In this document: one piece after another, positions 21,604 to 34,308 of the stretch | Layout of the letters: the number at the start of each line of letters is the position of its first letter | How positions within the stretch are numbered: position 1 is the stretch's first letter | Source of the DNA: Biscogniauxia marginata | Taxonomy: Eukaryota > Ascomycota > Sordariomycetes > Xylariales > Xylariaceae | Assembly: GCA_022695795.1 (NCBI GenBank) | Contig: MU404148.1 | Span: 62,001 to 126,000 of the forward strand | DNA length: 64,000 bases | Reading direction: 5' to 3' | Position numbers and translations under genes: made by a program | The notes under the pieces: generated by a model | Databases searched by the model: none | What the model was told of the DNA's origin: nothing | What the model saw: only the letters and a program-made list of their open reading frames with translations

Positions 21604-23679
21604 GAGGCAAGGTAGAGGAGAGGAGTTGGGGTGACTGATACACTTACAGCCCCGTAGGCCCTCGACATGCATATCATAGATTTAAGGAAAGCATTTGCGG
21701 AATTGGACCATACACAGGCGTTCAGGCGGCAGCAGCACGACTCGACGAAAAAGGGTCGGAGTCACCCAGCCAGTTCTCAGTACCCATCATCTTCACTCCT
21801 CATATAAGACCTAGCTACTGTACTATACCATCTAGTTCCTGTACGAGTAGTGTTTCTAAAAAGGCGGATGGGCTCCGGCGGATGACCACGGCCCCCTTGA
21901 TTGAAGTCTCAGTTGGCAAAGAAATGAAGAGTCGGCGACGGCTAGTGAAGACTATAGTGACGTGTCAAAAGACTACTGACATGCTTGGACTGTATAGTGA
22001 GCCACTTGTCAACGGACTGGCGGGCTTGGGTCTATGGATGCCGTGTAGCCTTCTAAGACATGGTCAGGCAGCATGCAGAATTATCACATTGTAGATGGGC
22101 CGGGCCTAACTAACTAATGTATTCTGCAAGTCGTCGCATGAAAATCCGTCTTTCGCAGCTATGCCCCACGTTTGATGGGCGGATTCGCACTCAGCTTACA
22201 CACGAAATCACCTCCTACTTCCCGCCGTCCAAGACGAAAATCTAGGGTTTTCAATTTTCAAGTTACGGGATCAGCTAACTACTTACCTCAATTACAAGCT
22301 CGTGATCATCCTCTCAAGCGACATATCCTTACCCCAAAACATCATTCGAATTAATCCCCACGCCCAACATTTACAGCTTAATCCGAACTCTTCTGCCCTC
22401 ATACGCACTTACCTCTCTAGTAAACATCATAAAAGATCTGATGTAACCCCGGCTTACGGTCTCGACCTAAGTGCTACCATTATCATATCTGAATTTCTGT
22501 TGGTAGGTCATCCACATCTCCGTAAACTTGCGCACGTCTTTCTGTTTAATCAGTGGGGGTTATCGGAAAATTGATGCTAGATGTGCAAGGAAAAGGGAGG
22601 GGGGGAAGAAAGGGAAAAAGAGATAGGGAAACTTGAGCCAACATGCGAGGGACGAGACGATCTCTTTGGGTGGGTTTCCACGCGACGATACGGGTTCTTT
22701 TCCTATGCGAACAACCAAGAGACGTAGGTATAACTTGCAGCGTACCCAGCTCTCTTGTTAGAGCCAAGGATAGGTTCTGGGTCAGAATGCGCCGGGCTTA
22801 GACAAGTCGACGGTGAGCGGAATCTGACTTAGAGGAAGCGGACCTGCAGTTTATCGCAGGGAACATGGGGTAGATTGATTTCGCGCAGGCAGAGCCAAGT
22901 GGCATTAAGGTTAGGAGGATTTTTCTGGTCCCCTTCACCTTGCCCGGGTTAGAGAGGTTTTGACCTACCCACATGTACGCCATGTATCTCCCAGCACGCA
23001 AACCCACCCCGGCGAGGAAACCCTCACGACGAATAGGAGGCGCCGAGGGAGTCCGTTTCGGGCTATCATATCATGCAGGGAGTATTCTTAGCAGAATCTA
23101 GCGTCACAGTTGGCCAGCGTTCGTCGGCAGCAGCCTCGCTTTAACCACCCCCCGGATATGGAGGCTCTATCAAAATTCCAGGTAGGGATGTATCGCTGCC
23201 CAATTTCACGTCCCATTTACCGAGTTGGAGACCGAACCGACAACCTTTTCGATTCTTTTGAGAGACATCGGCCACCACCCGCGACCGTGGCGCACGGCCG
23301 TGTAGATTAGCTATGCGATAGCGGCGGTCCGAATGAAGGATAGCGGGATGACTTAGCTGGGTTGCGTGGTTCCAACGGCCACGAGAGTCGTACCTCCAAG
23401 TTCGTTTTTAGCAGCATTTTCGACATGTTCTGAACCAAGAACCAAGTATCTCGTTTGGCTGAATTGGGTATCAGTGAGCATAGACACAGACGATATTCGG
23501 TACTCACGAGGGACTATCCACTGCTGATAATTGCGGCCTTAAGGGCAGAATACGGGCTAGATCAAGCAGCGCCTGCATTACCCAGAGATCTTAGCCAGCC
23601 CTAAATTAGGTATTAGTCTGGCGGCATGCACCTCTAGGTATTATCATTCTCATGTGCCACGCCGTTGGAGACGTACGTT
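21604..23679. other. Intergenic region downstream of PIM1
   Basis: About 2.1 kb. I see only short open frames with no recognisable domain, and no tRNA or repeat family. Confidence 0.45.
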
Positions 23680-24038
23680 ATGGACCGACCTTCCGAACAC
23701 ATACTCCAACATGTGCAACCGCAAGTTGCGGCTAACAGTAAGATTTCGCAAGGGATATCGAAATCTAACTCCTGCGTCGGCCGCCTACGACGCTAGAAAT
23801 GACCTACCAAGAACAGCGCGACATGCATGTCAGCGTCGGAGAGAACCTGTTCGTCTATCATCGAGGGAGAAATCTACACGTCATAAGCCGTCCAAGTACG
23901 GTACAAGCAGAAATACAACCCTCGAGAATCTGCAGTGTCCGTTCGTGTCCGTTCGTGCACCTGACCAGAATTAAGCTCTGCCGAAATGCAATTATCCTTC
24001 GTGAATCTCGAAGGGTATCCTGCTCCTGTACTGACTAG
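23680..24038 (+). CDS. Possible small two-exon gene, 99 aa
   Basis: An ATG at 23680 opens 19 codons plus one base, ending at a strong donor (ACA|GTAAGA, intron start 23738). A CTAAC branch site and a GCTAG acceptor end a 59-nt intron at 23796, and the second exon (23797–24038) resumes exactly in frame. The intron has the size and signals of real introns in this window. The product would be 99 residues, charged, with GENLFVYHRGRNLHVISRP in the middle and several cysteines near the end. I recognise no family. There is no signal peptide or membrane segment. It could be a small orphan gene, a relic, or chance; the spliced continuity is the only support. Confidence 0.28.
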
Positions 24039-26355
24039 CCACGGGGGCTAAACTTAGCCAGGAGCTGCACGACTAGTCTGGCGGTCAACGGGGACGTACG
24101 GGTTCAAAACCAGAGCCATGGGACTGATTATCTGTCAACGTTGGGCGAACTTGGAAGATCCCTGGAGCAGCTTGGCATGGTCTAGTGTAGCTCCAGACGA
24201 GCAGCATGCCTCTCACGAGCTCCTCATTAATTGCCCTTAGCTTACCGTGTGTAATGAACTCGGTGTACATCGTGTCAGGTGAAGTCGGTGAAGGGCATTG
24301 AAACACCAAAGGGGGTACAAATCTGTCCCGCTATCTTACGTGTGATCAGAAAAGAAACAGTCCCACCGGGTTAGTTGTTTGGGAACGCGTGTGGTGACGA
24401 AAATTACGATTCTCGACTTAACATGCGGCTAACCAAGCCTACCCGAAACTAGACGAGATATGTGGGTTTTGTATCTCGTGAATTAGGTAGGCAAGCGCTG
24501 GCCTTTTAAATAGAAGAGGATCTACCGTGATGCTGGAAAATGCGTCGTGATTATTTAGGTTTCCTGTTCAGCCCAGGCTTGATGACGATGGTGATGGGCA
24601 AGATGCGACCAGTCATCGACGAGACTCACCTCTGCAGTTATTAGGAAGTGAAGGAGCCGGGAAAGATGCAGCCAGATGCGACAAGAACCGACTTGGACTA
24701 AGGTACGTGGGATGATGAGCATGGAGCCCACGATACCGGAGCTGTCAAGGATTCGGTTGCAGGTTGATCTGGGCATTGATGAGTTGTCCGCCTCTTCGGG
24801 TAATTTTTTCTTTCTTCTTCTTCTTCTTTTTTCTTCTTTTTAATTTCTCCCCTGTCGACAAGGTCGTTCGCCCGTCATCAACGTCACGCCAACTCTGGGG
24901 CGGCTGAGACAAAACTGTCGCAGAGAAGAAGAAGGGAGGTGCAGAGAGAGGGTGGCCAGTTCGGCCGTTGATAAAGAAGCAATTCGGTGGATGTATAACG
25001 ACTCCAACTTTGGTTAGCATGCCTGACCGTTTTTGATTGATCGGTAGTTCCCCCTCTCGTCTTGGGATCGGCCTCTGACAATTTTGTACAACACATCGCT
25101 CTTGATCAACCTGAATTGTCGAATGGGGATTTCCAGAACCCCCCGCACGGCCCCTCCACCCTTGGTGATAAATGCTGTCACCACAGGCTGTTGATAAGTT
25201 AAGTGCCCGGACGTCGTGTTGTGTTTGTGTTGTATCGTGCTGTGTTGTGTTGCGTTGTGCTGTGGTCAATTGGGTCCAGTTTATTACCAAGCTGGAAGAG
25301 ACCGGGACGACATGGAAGCAAGGTGACGATGACAAAAGATCGGGTCTCGTTGGAATTGGTTGATGACGTGATGATGTTATTCTGCTTCGGTACGTACCCA
25401 AGCTTCGAGATGTCCACCAACGGGAACAAGCAAGAATAGGCTATTCCACTTTTAGCTGCGCCCGCTTGGCCCCTGCCGATTCGCACATGCAACCCCGGTC
25501 GAGGGTTGAAAAAGCAAGGACCAGCCAGGACCAGAGAGAAGGGCGGCTAGTCCGCACCTGGCATGGCGGGTGGGAGGGGGAGCTGTACCTCTGTAATATG
25601 TTCACCGTCAAGGTTGCAGTATTCGCGCACACTTGACCAACCTCTCGCGCCCTCTATTCGCTCTCCTTCGGCTCGCACATCCTGCCGCTGCATCTTGGGA
25701 CCTTTTCAGACGAGTCCTGAACGGGACACACTGGTCGCACATACCCGACCCTTACAGCCAACGCACTTATCATCCATGCCACCGACATTCATTACTCCGG
25801 CTGCTGCCACTGCTGCCACTGCTGCTGCTACTGCGACCTACCAGATATCATCACCACTCTCCAATAGGCAAGCCAAAGCCTCACTCACTCGCTTTTCCTT
25901 CCAGTGAGCTACGTGTCTGGCCAGCCATGTTCAATCTGCAAGCCCACCAACGCCTGATCTCCATTGTCTACACCCTGCTTGCCTTGTACTCTCGTGTTTA
26001 ATGAGCTGCACTTTCTTACCTCCCCGTCCTCAACCCGCACACGTCCCCCAGATGTCACTGTCGTAAACTCTCTCCCACCCCCAGTTCCATTGGCACTTGC
26101 AAGTGACGTCCGGCTTCAGCCTCAGTTGGCACGACGACTTGGTTGCCATTAGAGCCCGCCGCCCTGCTATTCCCCCCGTCTCACCGACCTCCCCCAATAT
26201 CATTCCAGCCTACCACAGCCGTGCCCATCTCATCTGGCTACATGGCCGCGTTGCTCTGCCCTCTCTCTGCATAGCAACAACTGCAACCCTGACAGCATCT
26301 ACTTGACCTATGTACCTCTGAGGAAACCCCTTGGTCGTGATCAGATCCCGCCGAG
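24039..26355. other. Spacer and long leader of the kinase-like gene
   Basis: About 2.3 kb without a supported gene. Near 25205–25265 lies a GTGTT/GTTGT-rich stretch, and from about 25600 to 26350 the sequence becomes strongly C/T-rich with CTGCTGCCA-type repeats (about 25800–25830). The last part looks like a long pyrimidine-rich promoter and 5' leader with several upstream ATGs. Confidence 0.5.
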
Positions 26356-29118
26356 ATGCCAGTCCCGGCAGATGTACCGTCGCACGAGCCGATCTCGCCT
26401 TCAGACCACAACCGGTTGGCCGCTCTCTGGAAACGGTTTATGGGGAAAGACCACACATCCACTTCGTCCACTACTTACGTACAAGATCCCGGCCTGTCTC
26501 GAGATACCTCGCCCAGCTCCGGCTTGATCCGGAGGGTCTCGCGGAAGGTTGTGCCCGGCCTACCTCGTGTGAAGACGTTTAAAAGACAGCAGTCCGAGGG
26601 GAGAGACAAACTGGAGCCCATCAAGCCCACGCAGGCCGAACGCAGGGCAGTGTCTGTCGACAGGCGCTTACATCCCCAACGCAATGGTTCCAACTCCTCC
26701 CACCCTCTCCCTCTACCTCGCGCGAGCGCGCCAGATTTTCTTGACGACGTACAGTCTGTGGGCCCGCCAGCCGTCGTTTCGTCCATCACGGCAGCTCCCC
26801 AGAGCCCGATCGACGAGAAGCAATTTTTAAGTCTCGACGAAATCGGAAGCACCACCGAAGATACGGACCGGCCGGATTCGTTCGAACAGGTGCCCTCCTA
26901 TACCGAGGCTCTTTCGACTGCTGATATTCAATCCGAGACGACTTCTCAGTACGAAGCCATGATCCATGACGAGTTGGAGAAGAAGTGGATCTTAAATCTG
27001 AGCATGCATTTTCGGGACAAGTCAAAAAGAGAGAAATTTTTCGTCACCTACCGAGAGAGGGAATATCTATGGAGACGAGTTACCATCTCTCTGGATTACC
27101 GCAACGCACCGGATGACTCGCTAGAGAGGGATTTACTGGCTATCAAGTTCCAGAGGGAGAAGAGCGCCAAGATCTACGAAGCCATTCGCGAGAGTCTCCA
27201 GGACATCCAGTTCTACGATACCGTGACGAACCTCAAGCTGCAGACGACAGATGGGAGGCTACACGTTCATGTGGTGGAAGATGTGACTGTAGGTTCAATT
27301 TCGTAGAAGTACTGGGACATTTGCTAACTATTGTTTCCTGTGTAGGAGATCATTTCCTACCCGACTGTCCGCATGATTCAGCATTTGAAATGCCGGCGTA
27401 TTAGGGAGAGGGATATTGAGTTCGACTCTCATATGTCAGGCTTTGTCTATAAGGTTCGGGTGGCCGGGCAAACGCTCATCAAAAAGGAGATACCTGGACC
27501 AGACACGATAGATGAGTTTCTATACGAAGTGAATGCTCTTAACTCGCTGAAGTTCTCACGCAACATTATCGAATTCTTCGGTGTCGTTGTGGATGATGAC
27601 GACCAGTCCGTCAAGGGACTACTTATCAGCTACGCCGAACAAGGGGCGCTCATTGACATAATTTACGATACCCAAGAAGGGAATGGAGATCTACCTTGGG
27701 CCGTGCGGCAGAAATGGGCGAGGCAGATCGTTCAAGGTCTGTCGGATATCCATGAAGCCGGTTTTGTCCAAGGCGATTTCACGCTTTCCAATATCGTCAT
27801 CGATGACGACGAAAATGCCAAAATTATAGACATTAACAGACGAGGCTGCCCAGTTGGCTGGGAACCCCCGGAAGCGACTCCACTCATTGAGAGCAACCAA
27901 CGAATTTCCATGTACATTGGTGTAAAATCTGATCTCTACCAGTTGGGGATGGTGCTATGGGCACTTGCTACATTAGAGGACGAGCCCGAGGCGCACGGCC
28001 GGCCTCTTCGTTTAGACCCCGAGATTGAGGTGCCGCCGTGGTACCGCAACATGGTAGAAAGTTGCCTTCATGATAACCCCCGCGGCAGACCACAGGCCAC
28101 GGCGCTCCTTGCAATGTTCCCCGAATACGATGATGAATTAGATAGGCAAGATTTGCCCTCAATTTCTATAGACGATGGCTATTCGCTACAAGAGTATGTC
28201 ACGGGTGGGCGTGGTGGTCGCTCGCAATCAATAGTCGAGCCCCGGAACAACTGGCCATATGCTCCTGGTAGCAATACGCAGGTACTTTCGCCCAATAGTT
28301 ATTTTGATGACATTGACTACTACCCACCACGCGGGCGGTCTCCGCCTCACCCCTTGCCGAGCAACAATGGTCCGTATCATACGCGATACAACATGCATAA
28401 TATGATATGGTCGGACAATGATCTTGGGCCATCCGCAAACAGCGCCGCCCAGGACGAGGCAAGGGCCGAGACCCCAAGGGATGATAATCAGGCAGCGGCT
28501 CTGATGGATCAGATGGATCAAGACCTCAAAGAGCTTGAAGAGGAAGATATCAATGCTGACTTGGACCATGGACGGGCTCAGACGGCTGGTAGTAAAAGCC
28601 AAGCGGAAATAACGTCACGAGTACCTTTTGAGAATTTCGGACATCGCGAAAAGCCACCATCCCCAATTAATGACAGCATCAAGGCTATCGCGCCCATTAA
28701 TGAATCAACACCGACACGGAGTTCGGACGACTCCAACAAGACGGAATATGCTGAAAAGGCATCAGCTTCAAATGACCAAACGGGAACAACAGCACCGAGC
28801 GGAGGATCGTACCAAGGCGGTCTACCTGATAAGACCGCTAAACACACCTTACGTCAAGGCGAATATGAAGAAAACGATGCGGCCCACAATTATACTCACA
28901 ACAGAGGTGGAGATAGGCCAGTGCGAAGAAGGACAGCGACGAGCCCGCCGACTGCCGATGGATCATCTCAGGGGATACCACCGCCCGAGTTGCCACCGGA
29001 ATTGTCAGGCATCGGATCGGCGCACGAGAAGCAAGTGGAATATCGACAGCCAATCTACTCAGACGAAGATCTGTGTCATACTAGGACGGCCACACAGGAC
29101 GTGACATATCCAGTCTAG
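26356..29118 (+). CDS. Protein kinase-like protein with altered HRD and DFG motifs
   Basis: Two exons, 26356–27288 and 27346–29118, join in phase 0 across a 57-nt intron (GTAGGT, branch GCTAAC, TGTAG) to give 901 residues. The first 310 residues are Ser/Pro-rich with a charged helical stretch. The kinase-like domain (about 330–600) lacks an obvious glycine loop. It keeps a lysine pair (LIKKE, 357–358), the helix-C region YEVNAL, a catalytic-loop aspartate (VQGDFTLSN, D455) and a metal-site aspartate (DIN, D473). HRD reads QGD and DFG reads DIN; DLYQLGMVLWAL marks the F helix. The C-terminal 300 residues are disordered and acidic. It belongs to a divergent fungal Ser/Thr kinase-like group. Because the key acidic residues remain, weak activity is possible. 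The substrate is unknown. Confidence 0.82.
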
Positions 29119-29770
29119 GAAGGGGTTGGATTACTTTATTTAAATGTTTTTTTTGGTTGGTGTTTGGTTATTTCTTTCCTTATTTCCCTTGTTATTTTTT
29201 GTTGGGGTAGGCGGCTATTCTTCCATGTACAGCAAGCGCGCAAGGAGTTTTTACATGATGGATGATCTATCTGGGGAATGGGAAGGAAACTTTTGTTTTT
29301 CTTTTTGTTTTACGAAAAAGAAAATATCTTGGAAAGGGAGGGGGAGAGGGCGGCAATATCCGATATCATGGGGAGGGGGAAACCTCCTATATGCATGGGG
29401 GAGACATTTACTGCGTGGTGCATATGTGTGTTCTTCTTTCTCTTTTCTTTTCCGTTTTTCCCTCTTCTTTCATTGATGACTCAAGTGTGGAGAAGGAACA
29501 GCATCCATATTTACCTCATCTATGTATGTGTACTATTTTAGCGGAAGTATGACGATGAATCTGGGCAGTTTTTCAGGTGTTTTCTTTGGTTTTAGCCTAG
29601 GATGTTGTAGAGAATGGAATCGAGAGGGAAAGAAGAGAGAGAAATGAGATATGAGAGAATACACATGGGAAACTTTTTATGATGATTGATGATGAAATAC
29701 CTAATAATACGAGGGGGTCTATAGGTAGACAGAGTGAAGTGCCTAATATAAAAAGCGTGAAAAATAAAGT

Positions 29771-29789
29771 TCGATCGATCGATCGATCG
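29771..29789. repeat. (GATC)n short tandem repeat
   Basis: TCGATC units repeat without interruption, giving a self-complementary run in the spacer downstream of the kinase-like gene. Confidence 0.85.
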
Positions 29790-30195
29790 GACTACGCGTT
29801 TTGCTACGAAGCTCTTTGGCTCCCTGAGGTAAATGCATTGGAAGTTGCTGAGGGCCGGCTCGTGTGTATGGCCTTTCGATGGGGGCTGATACTATCCGCA
29901 GGTAGAAATTTGTCGGCTGCCGGTGAGACGGTTCATGTTGGTTACTACCTAGGTACTTAGGGTAAAAAAGCACATGTCAATGCAAGGTAATCAGTCAATC
30001 TAGAGGAGGTGAGATTAAGCATTTCGACATTGGGGTTGGGGGGAAGGATGGCTCCCCCCCTCCGGTTGGGTACGAGTCTAAGAGAGTATGTACATACCTA
30101 CATACGTTGTTACGAGAGGTAAGGAAGTGATTGGGTTCACGCTTGTCCGGTGTGTGTCAGTTGGTCTGGGTTTGTTGGTCCTGGCGAAGATGAGG

Positions 30196-30217
30196 GATAT
30201 GATATGATATGATATGA
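30196..30217. repeat. GATAT pentanucleotide array
   Basis: Four adjacent GATAT units, followed by degenerate copies, in the spacer. Confidence 0.8.
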
Positions 30218-32700
30218 CACGGTATGACATGATGGGATATGTATGTCTCAAAAAGGAGAAATCTGGGGGGGGGGGAGGTTATTTAGAGACATGTAGGTGC
30301 ATGTGGGATATGGAAGTGATGTAATTGGTTTGACGGGGTAGACTGATTGACTGTTTAAAGTATGAAGTTATCTTGAAGCATGCCATGTTTTGTTTAATAC
30401 ATGCAGCCCGCCTCTGTGCTGTTTGTATAGCCAACATGCCTGTGCTTAGACTGGCAGTACTAGTACTACCACCTTAGGTATGTATTTGGATTACTCCCAC
30501 TTCCGAGCTTACCTCTTATTTTCGTACTTGTAAGAACCTACCACCTACCTAGGTAGCTATGTGTGGAAGCCGTGTTAGAAAGATTCCTCCCGGAATGTCT
30601 GGGATAGGTAGTACATATTTGTGGCGAATGTAGTCGGGATAGACTTGACACGGAAGACAATGAAACCCAGGAGTGGTCTATTTCGCATGTCCGGTTACTC
30701 GGACAGTAATAAGTCGTGGTATATCTTGGCTGCTTGGGTACATGAGCTTGGGTAGTACCCCGAAGGCTTCGGTGCCCCGTTTGCCGGTGACCAGAGTCAG
30801 CTGACTTGAGTGATATGTGGGCAAAGGATCGCCTCTAGCGGTTCTTTACACTGCCGGCCTACGAAGCACCTACTGCTAGCCGATCTAAGCGAATGAAAAA
30901 CAGACTCTCTCAAATATTTAGCATGTCCCGCCTAGTATCTAGGTACTAAGAGAAGCGATGCACACACACGCTGCGAGAGTGTACATAATCATCGATCTTA
31001 TCGGTGATCTTATTGAAGGGGGGTTCCTAAGCGAGGGTGGGACGGAACGGGTGCACGGCACGGAAGTGGCGTTTTCTTCCTAAGGCATAACAGGCCCGTG
31101 CTTTTCTATTTAGGGATTAGACTCCACATGATAGAATGGTTCTAGAAAAATAAGGGTAGTCGGGGGTGGGGAATGGTTCGGAAAAAAAGAAACGGTGGTA
31201 AGGGTTGGTAAGGGACCTCAATTAAAAAAAAAATATTATTATTTGCAGATTCCCTTAATCTTGCCGCACTTTCATCTCGCTAGAAGTCGTTGGTCAGAGC
31301 TGTTTGTGCAGGCCATAAAACTTTCTGATTACCTAGGCGTAGAGACCATGTCATAAAATTCCAACAACGAGGTTAGATCTGGGTATACCAGGTAGATTGT
31401 TCAGATATACTTTTTTAGCGCCTCCAAGAAGTGGCTCGTGCTCTGCTTTCTTGTGCTCTTCTTTCGTCCCGTTTGTTGGGAGACATTGTTCGAAAAGATG
31501 AGGGGGAGGGAGTGTGGATACTCAATGTTGGTTGTTCCTCTTTGAGGATACTAGCCTGTTCGTTTTCGTGATCGCCAGCGTTCGATTGTTGCTAGTAGAC
31601 CAATTACATAATAAATGAAGGTGCATCTAAGCGATAAGATTGTACCTTGCTTAAGAGGCTATTATTACCTGTTATCGTCGCCACCCTATGTTGATGCAGG
31701 GGCAGATCATTTTTCCAACATCGACGTACGGTACTACTAACCTGGTCCCTTCTATCAAATATTAAAAAATAAATATGCCGACCAGATATCTCGGGTAAGC
31801 TTATCTTACCTTATATGCCGAAGTCGAAACCGCTTAATCTATACGTGTAGGTAAATATAGTAGTAACTTTCTTCACTGCATACTTTGAAAAAGGTTCAGA
31901 GGGGAGGGTCAAATGAGAACCCACGGGATACTACTAATAAGAAAAAGTCGTGCGACGGATGATAGCCCACTGACGAAAAGTTGACGGCAAAAAACATGGT
32001 ACGCAGGCATTGACCGTGTTAGATAAACCCCGATCGGGAAAGGCCCCAGCCAAATGCAGAGATATGATTGGTTAGTCGCACACGACGTTGGAACCGCCAC
32101 ATCGGCCTCTTCCCCAACAATTCAACAAATTTCAAACTGCGGGTAGAAGGAAGCGAGAAGGAAGGCATGAAAGACCAAGAAAAAAAATATGCTTTCGTCT
32201 AGTGCAAATGACAAGGCGAGAACACAAGGTCGGAGAGACATGACCTTTTTTTTTCCCCATTGGCTCATTGGACCCCGCGCGCCGCAGGTGACAAACGGTC
32301 ACATTCATTTATTTGTACATATGACATGAGTCTTGGCAACCCCAGAGTTGGGTTTCCAGTTGCCGTGTCGTTTACACATCATCACATACATCACTTCTGC
32401 AGCCACGCAATCGTACAAGCACAGAGCTGCCACAAAGCGTGAATCAAGACTGCTGCTCATCGTTTGAGCAGGGCAACCAAGCGGCCCCCTCTTCCCAACC
32501 GTCAAGCACCAACAACTGCCTGCAATACCGAACGACATCGAAAGATTCTGGCTATACAATTCTTTCCCCAGTATAGCTCCCCCCCCTCCCCTTCGCCACC
32601 CTGGCCTAGAACCAGGCACTTGCCAGGGGTCTCTGTCCCAGCGGTTTTTTTAAAACCCCTTACCCACTTTGCATGCAAATCCTAGTCCAGCACCTCCCAT

Positions 32701-32712
32701 CAAATATATATC
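32701..32712 (+). promoter_or_regulatory. TATA-like element upstream of OLE1
   Basis: CAAATATATATCC lies about 130 bases before the OLE1 start codon in otherwise C-rich sequence, a plausible core-promoter position. Nothing shows that it is used. Confidence 0.35.
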
Positions 32713-32838
32713 CAACCCCATCCCGCCGCCGCTCACCTCTGAGCCCTTCCTCCTTCAACCACACACCCTCCACCTCGACGAAGCCTCCCTAGCCGACTAC
32801 GAGGGCCCTCTACGATAGCCACGCCCCATCGTAGCAAG

Positions 32839-34308
32839 ATGGCCTCCACCTCGACCCTGCCCGAGGGCATCCCCGATGGCACCAAGGACTACAAGCCGCT
32901 CCGCTCTACCAAGCAGGACTTGAAGAAGCCGCACATCTCAGAATTCCCCATGACCTGGGACAACTGGTACAAGCACGTCAATTGGCTCAACACCACCCTG
33001 ATCATCTTCATCCCCCTTGCCGGCTTTATCTCCACCTACTGGACACCGCTCCAGCTCAAGACCGCCATCTTCGCCCTGGTCTTCTACTTCAATGCGGGCC
33101 TGGGCATCACAGCCGGTATGTTCTCCCGAGTCCCGCTACTGTATTCGTGACGAAAATCTAACCCAGAGGCAGGCCACCACCGGCTCTGGGCCCACACCTC
33201 GTTCAAGGCGAGAACCATCTTGAAGATCTACCTCGCGGCTATGGGAGCTGCCGCCGTGGAAGGCTCCATCAGATGGTGGTCGAGGGACCACCGCGCTCAC
33301 CACCGTTACACCGACACGGAGAAGGACCCTTACTCTGTCCGCAAGGGCCTGATGTACTCGCACATCGGCTGGATGGTCATGAAGCAGAACCCCAAGCGTA
33401 TCGGCCGAACCGACATCTCCGACCTCAACGATGACCCCATTGTCGTCTGGCAGCACAAGCACTACCTCAAGTGTGTCATTACCATGGCTCTGGTTTTCCC
33501 TACTGTCTTCTGTGGTCTTGGCTGGGGTGACTGGTGGGGTGGTTTCGTCTATGGCGGTATTCTTCGCATTTTCGTTGTTCAGCAGGCCACCTTCTGCGTC
33601 AACTCTCTCGCCCACTGGCTCGGCGACCAGCCTTTCGATGACCGCAACTCGCCTCGTGACCACGTCATCACCGCTCTCGTCACCCTCGGCGAGGGTTACC
33701 ACAACTTCCACCACGAGTTCCCCTCGGACTACCGAAACGCTATTCAGTGGTGGCAGTATGACCCGACCAAGTGGTCCATCTGGATCTGGAAGCAGCTTGG
33801 CCTGGCGTACGACCTCAAGCAATTCCGCCAGAACGAGATCGAGAAGGGCCGTCTTCAGCAGATGCAAAAGAAGCTCGACCAGAAGCGAGCCACCCTCGAT
33901 TGGGGTGCCCCTCTTGACCAGCTCCCCGTGATCCACTGGGACGACTTTGTCGCCGAGTCTAAGAATGGAAAGGCTCTCATTGCCGTCGCCGGTGTCATTC
34001 ACGACGTGACGGACTTCATCCAGGATCACCCCGGTGGTAAGGCCCTCATTACCTCCGCCATTGGCAAGGATGCCACTGCCATCTTCAACGGCGGTGTTTA
34101 CAACCACTCCAACGCCGCCCACAACCTCTTGTCTACGATGCGTGTCGGTGTCCTCCGAGGCGGTTGCGAAGTAGAGATCTGGAAGCGGGCTCAGATGGAG
34201 AACAAGGACGTTTCGTATATCAATGATTCGACCGGTCAACGTATCGTCCGTGCCGGCGACCAGGTCACGAGAGTTGCGCAGCCGGTAGCTAGCGCCAACG
34301 CTGCGTAA
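32839..34308 (+). CDS. OLE1: Acyl-CoA delta-9 desaturase with cytochrome b5 domain
   Basis: Exons 32839–33115 and 33173–34308 join across a 57-nt intron (GTATGT…AGGCAG) to give 470 residues. The splice restores the first histidine box, GHHRLWAH. The other boxes follow as HRAHHR and HNFHHEF, the iron ligands of membrane desaturases. Hydrophobic segments ([30 protein letters not shown] and the region after WWGG) place it in the ER membrane. The C-terminal cytochrome b5 domain has the haem motif DHPGGKAL, so the protein is its own electron donor as in yeast Ole1. It makes palmitoleate and oleate from saturated acyl-CoA. Codon third positions are strongly C/G-biased, a sign of high expression. 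That bias opens a false 395-codon frame on the opposite strand. Confidence 0.97.

Larger units (their letters stand above)
29119..32838. other. Long spacer upstream of OLE1
   Basis: This 3.7-kb stretch has no supported gene. It contains low-complexity runs: (GATC)n near 29771–29789, a GATAT pentamer array near 30196–30217, a G tract near 30266–30276, and repeated CCTAGGTA words (29947, 30548). The last 600 bases become C-rich towards OLE1. Confidence 0.5.

Noticed and set aside
22172..22574. Overlapping short frames in the spacer after PIM1
   Set aside because: No domain, splice continuity or start context; composition resembles non-coding flank.
24091..24130. GGTTCAAAACC resembling a tRNA B box
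   Set aside because: No matching T stem, A box or acceptor stem could be folded around it.
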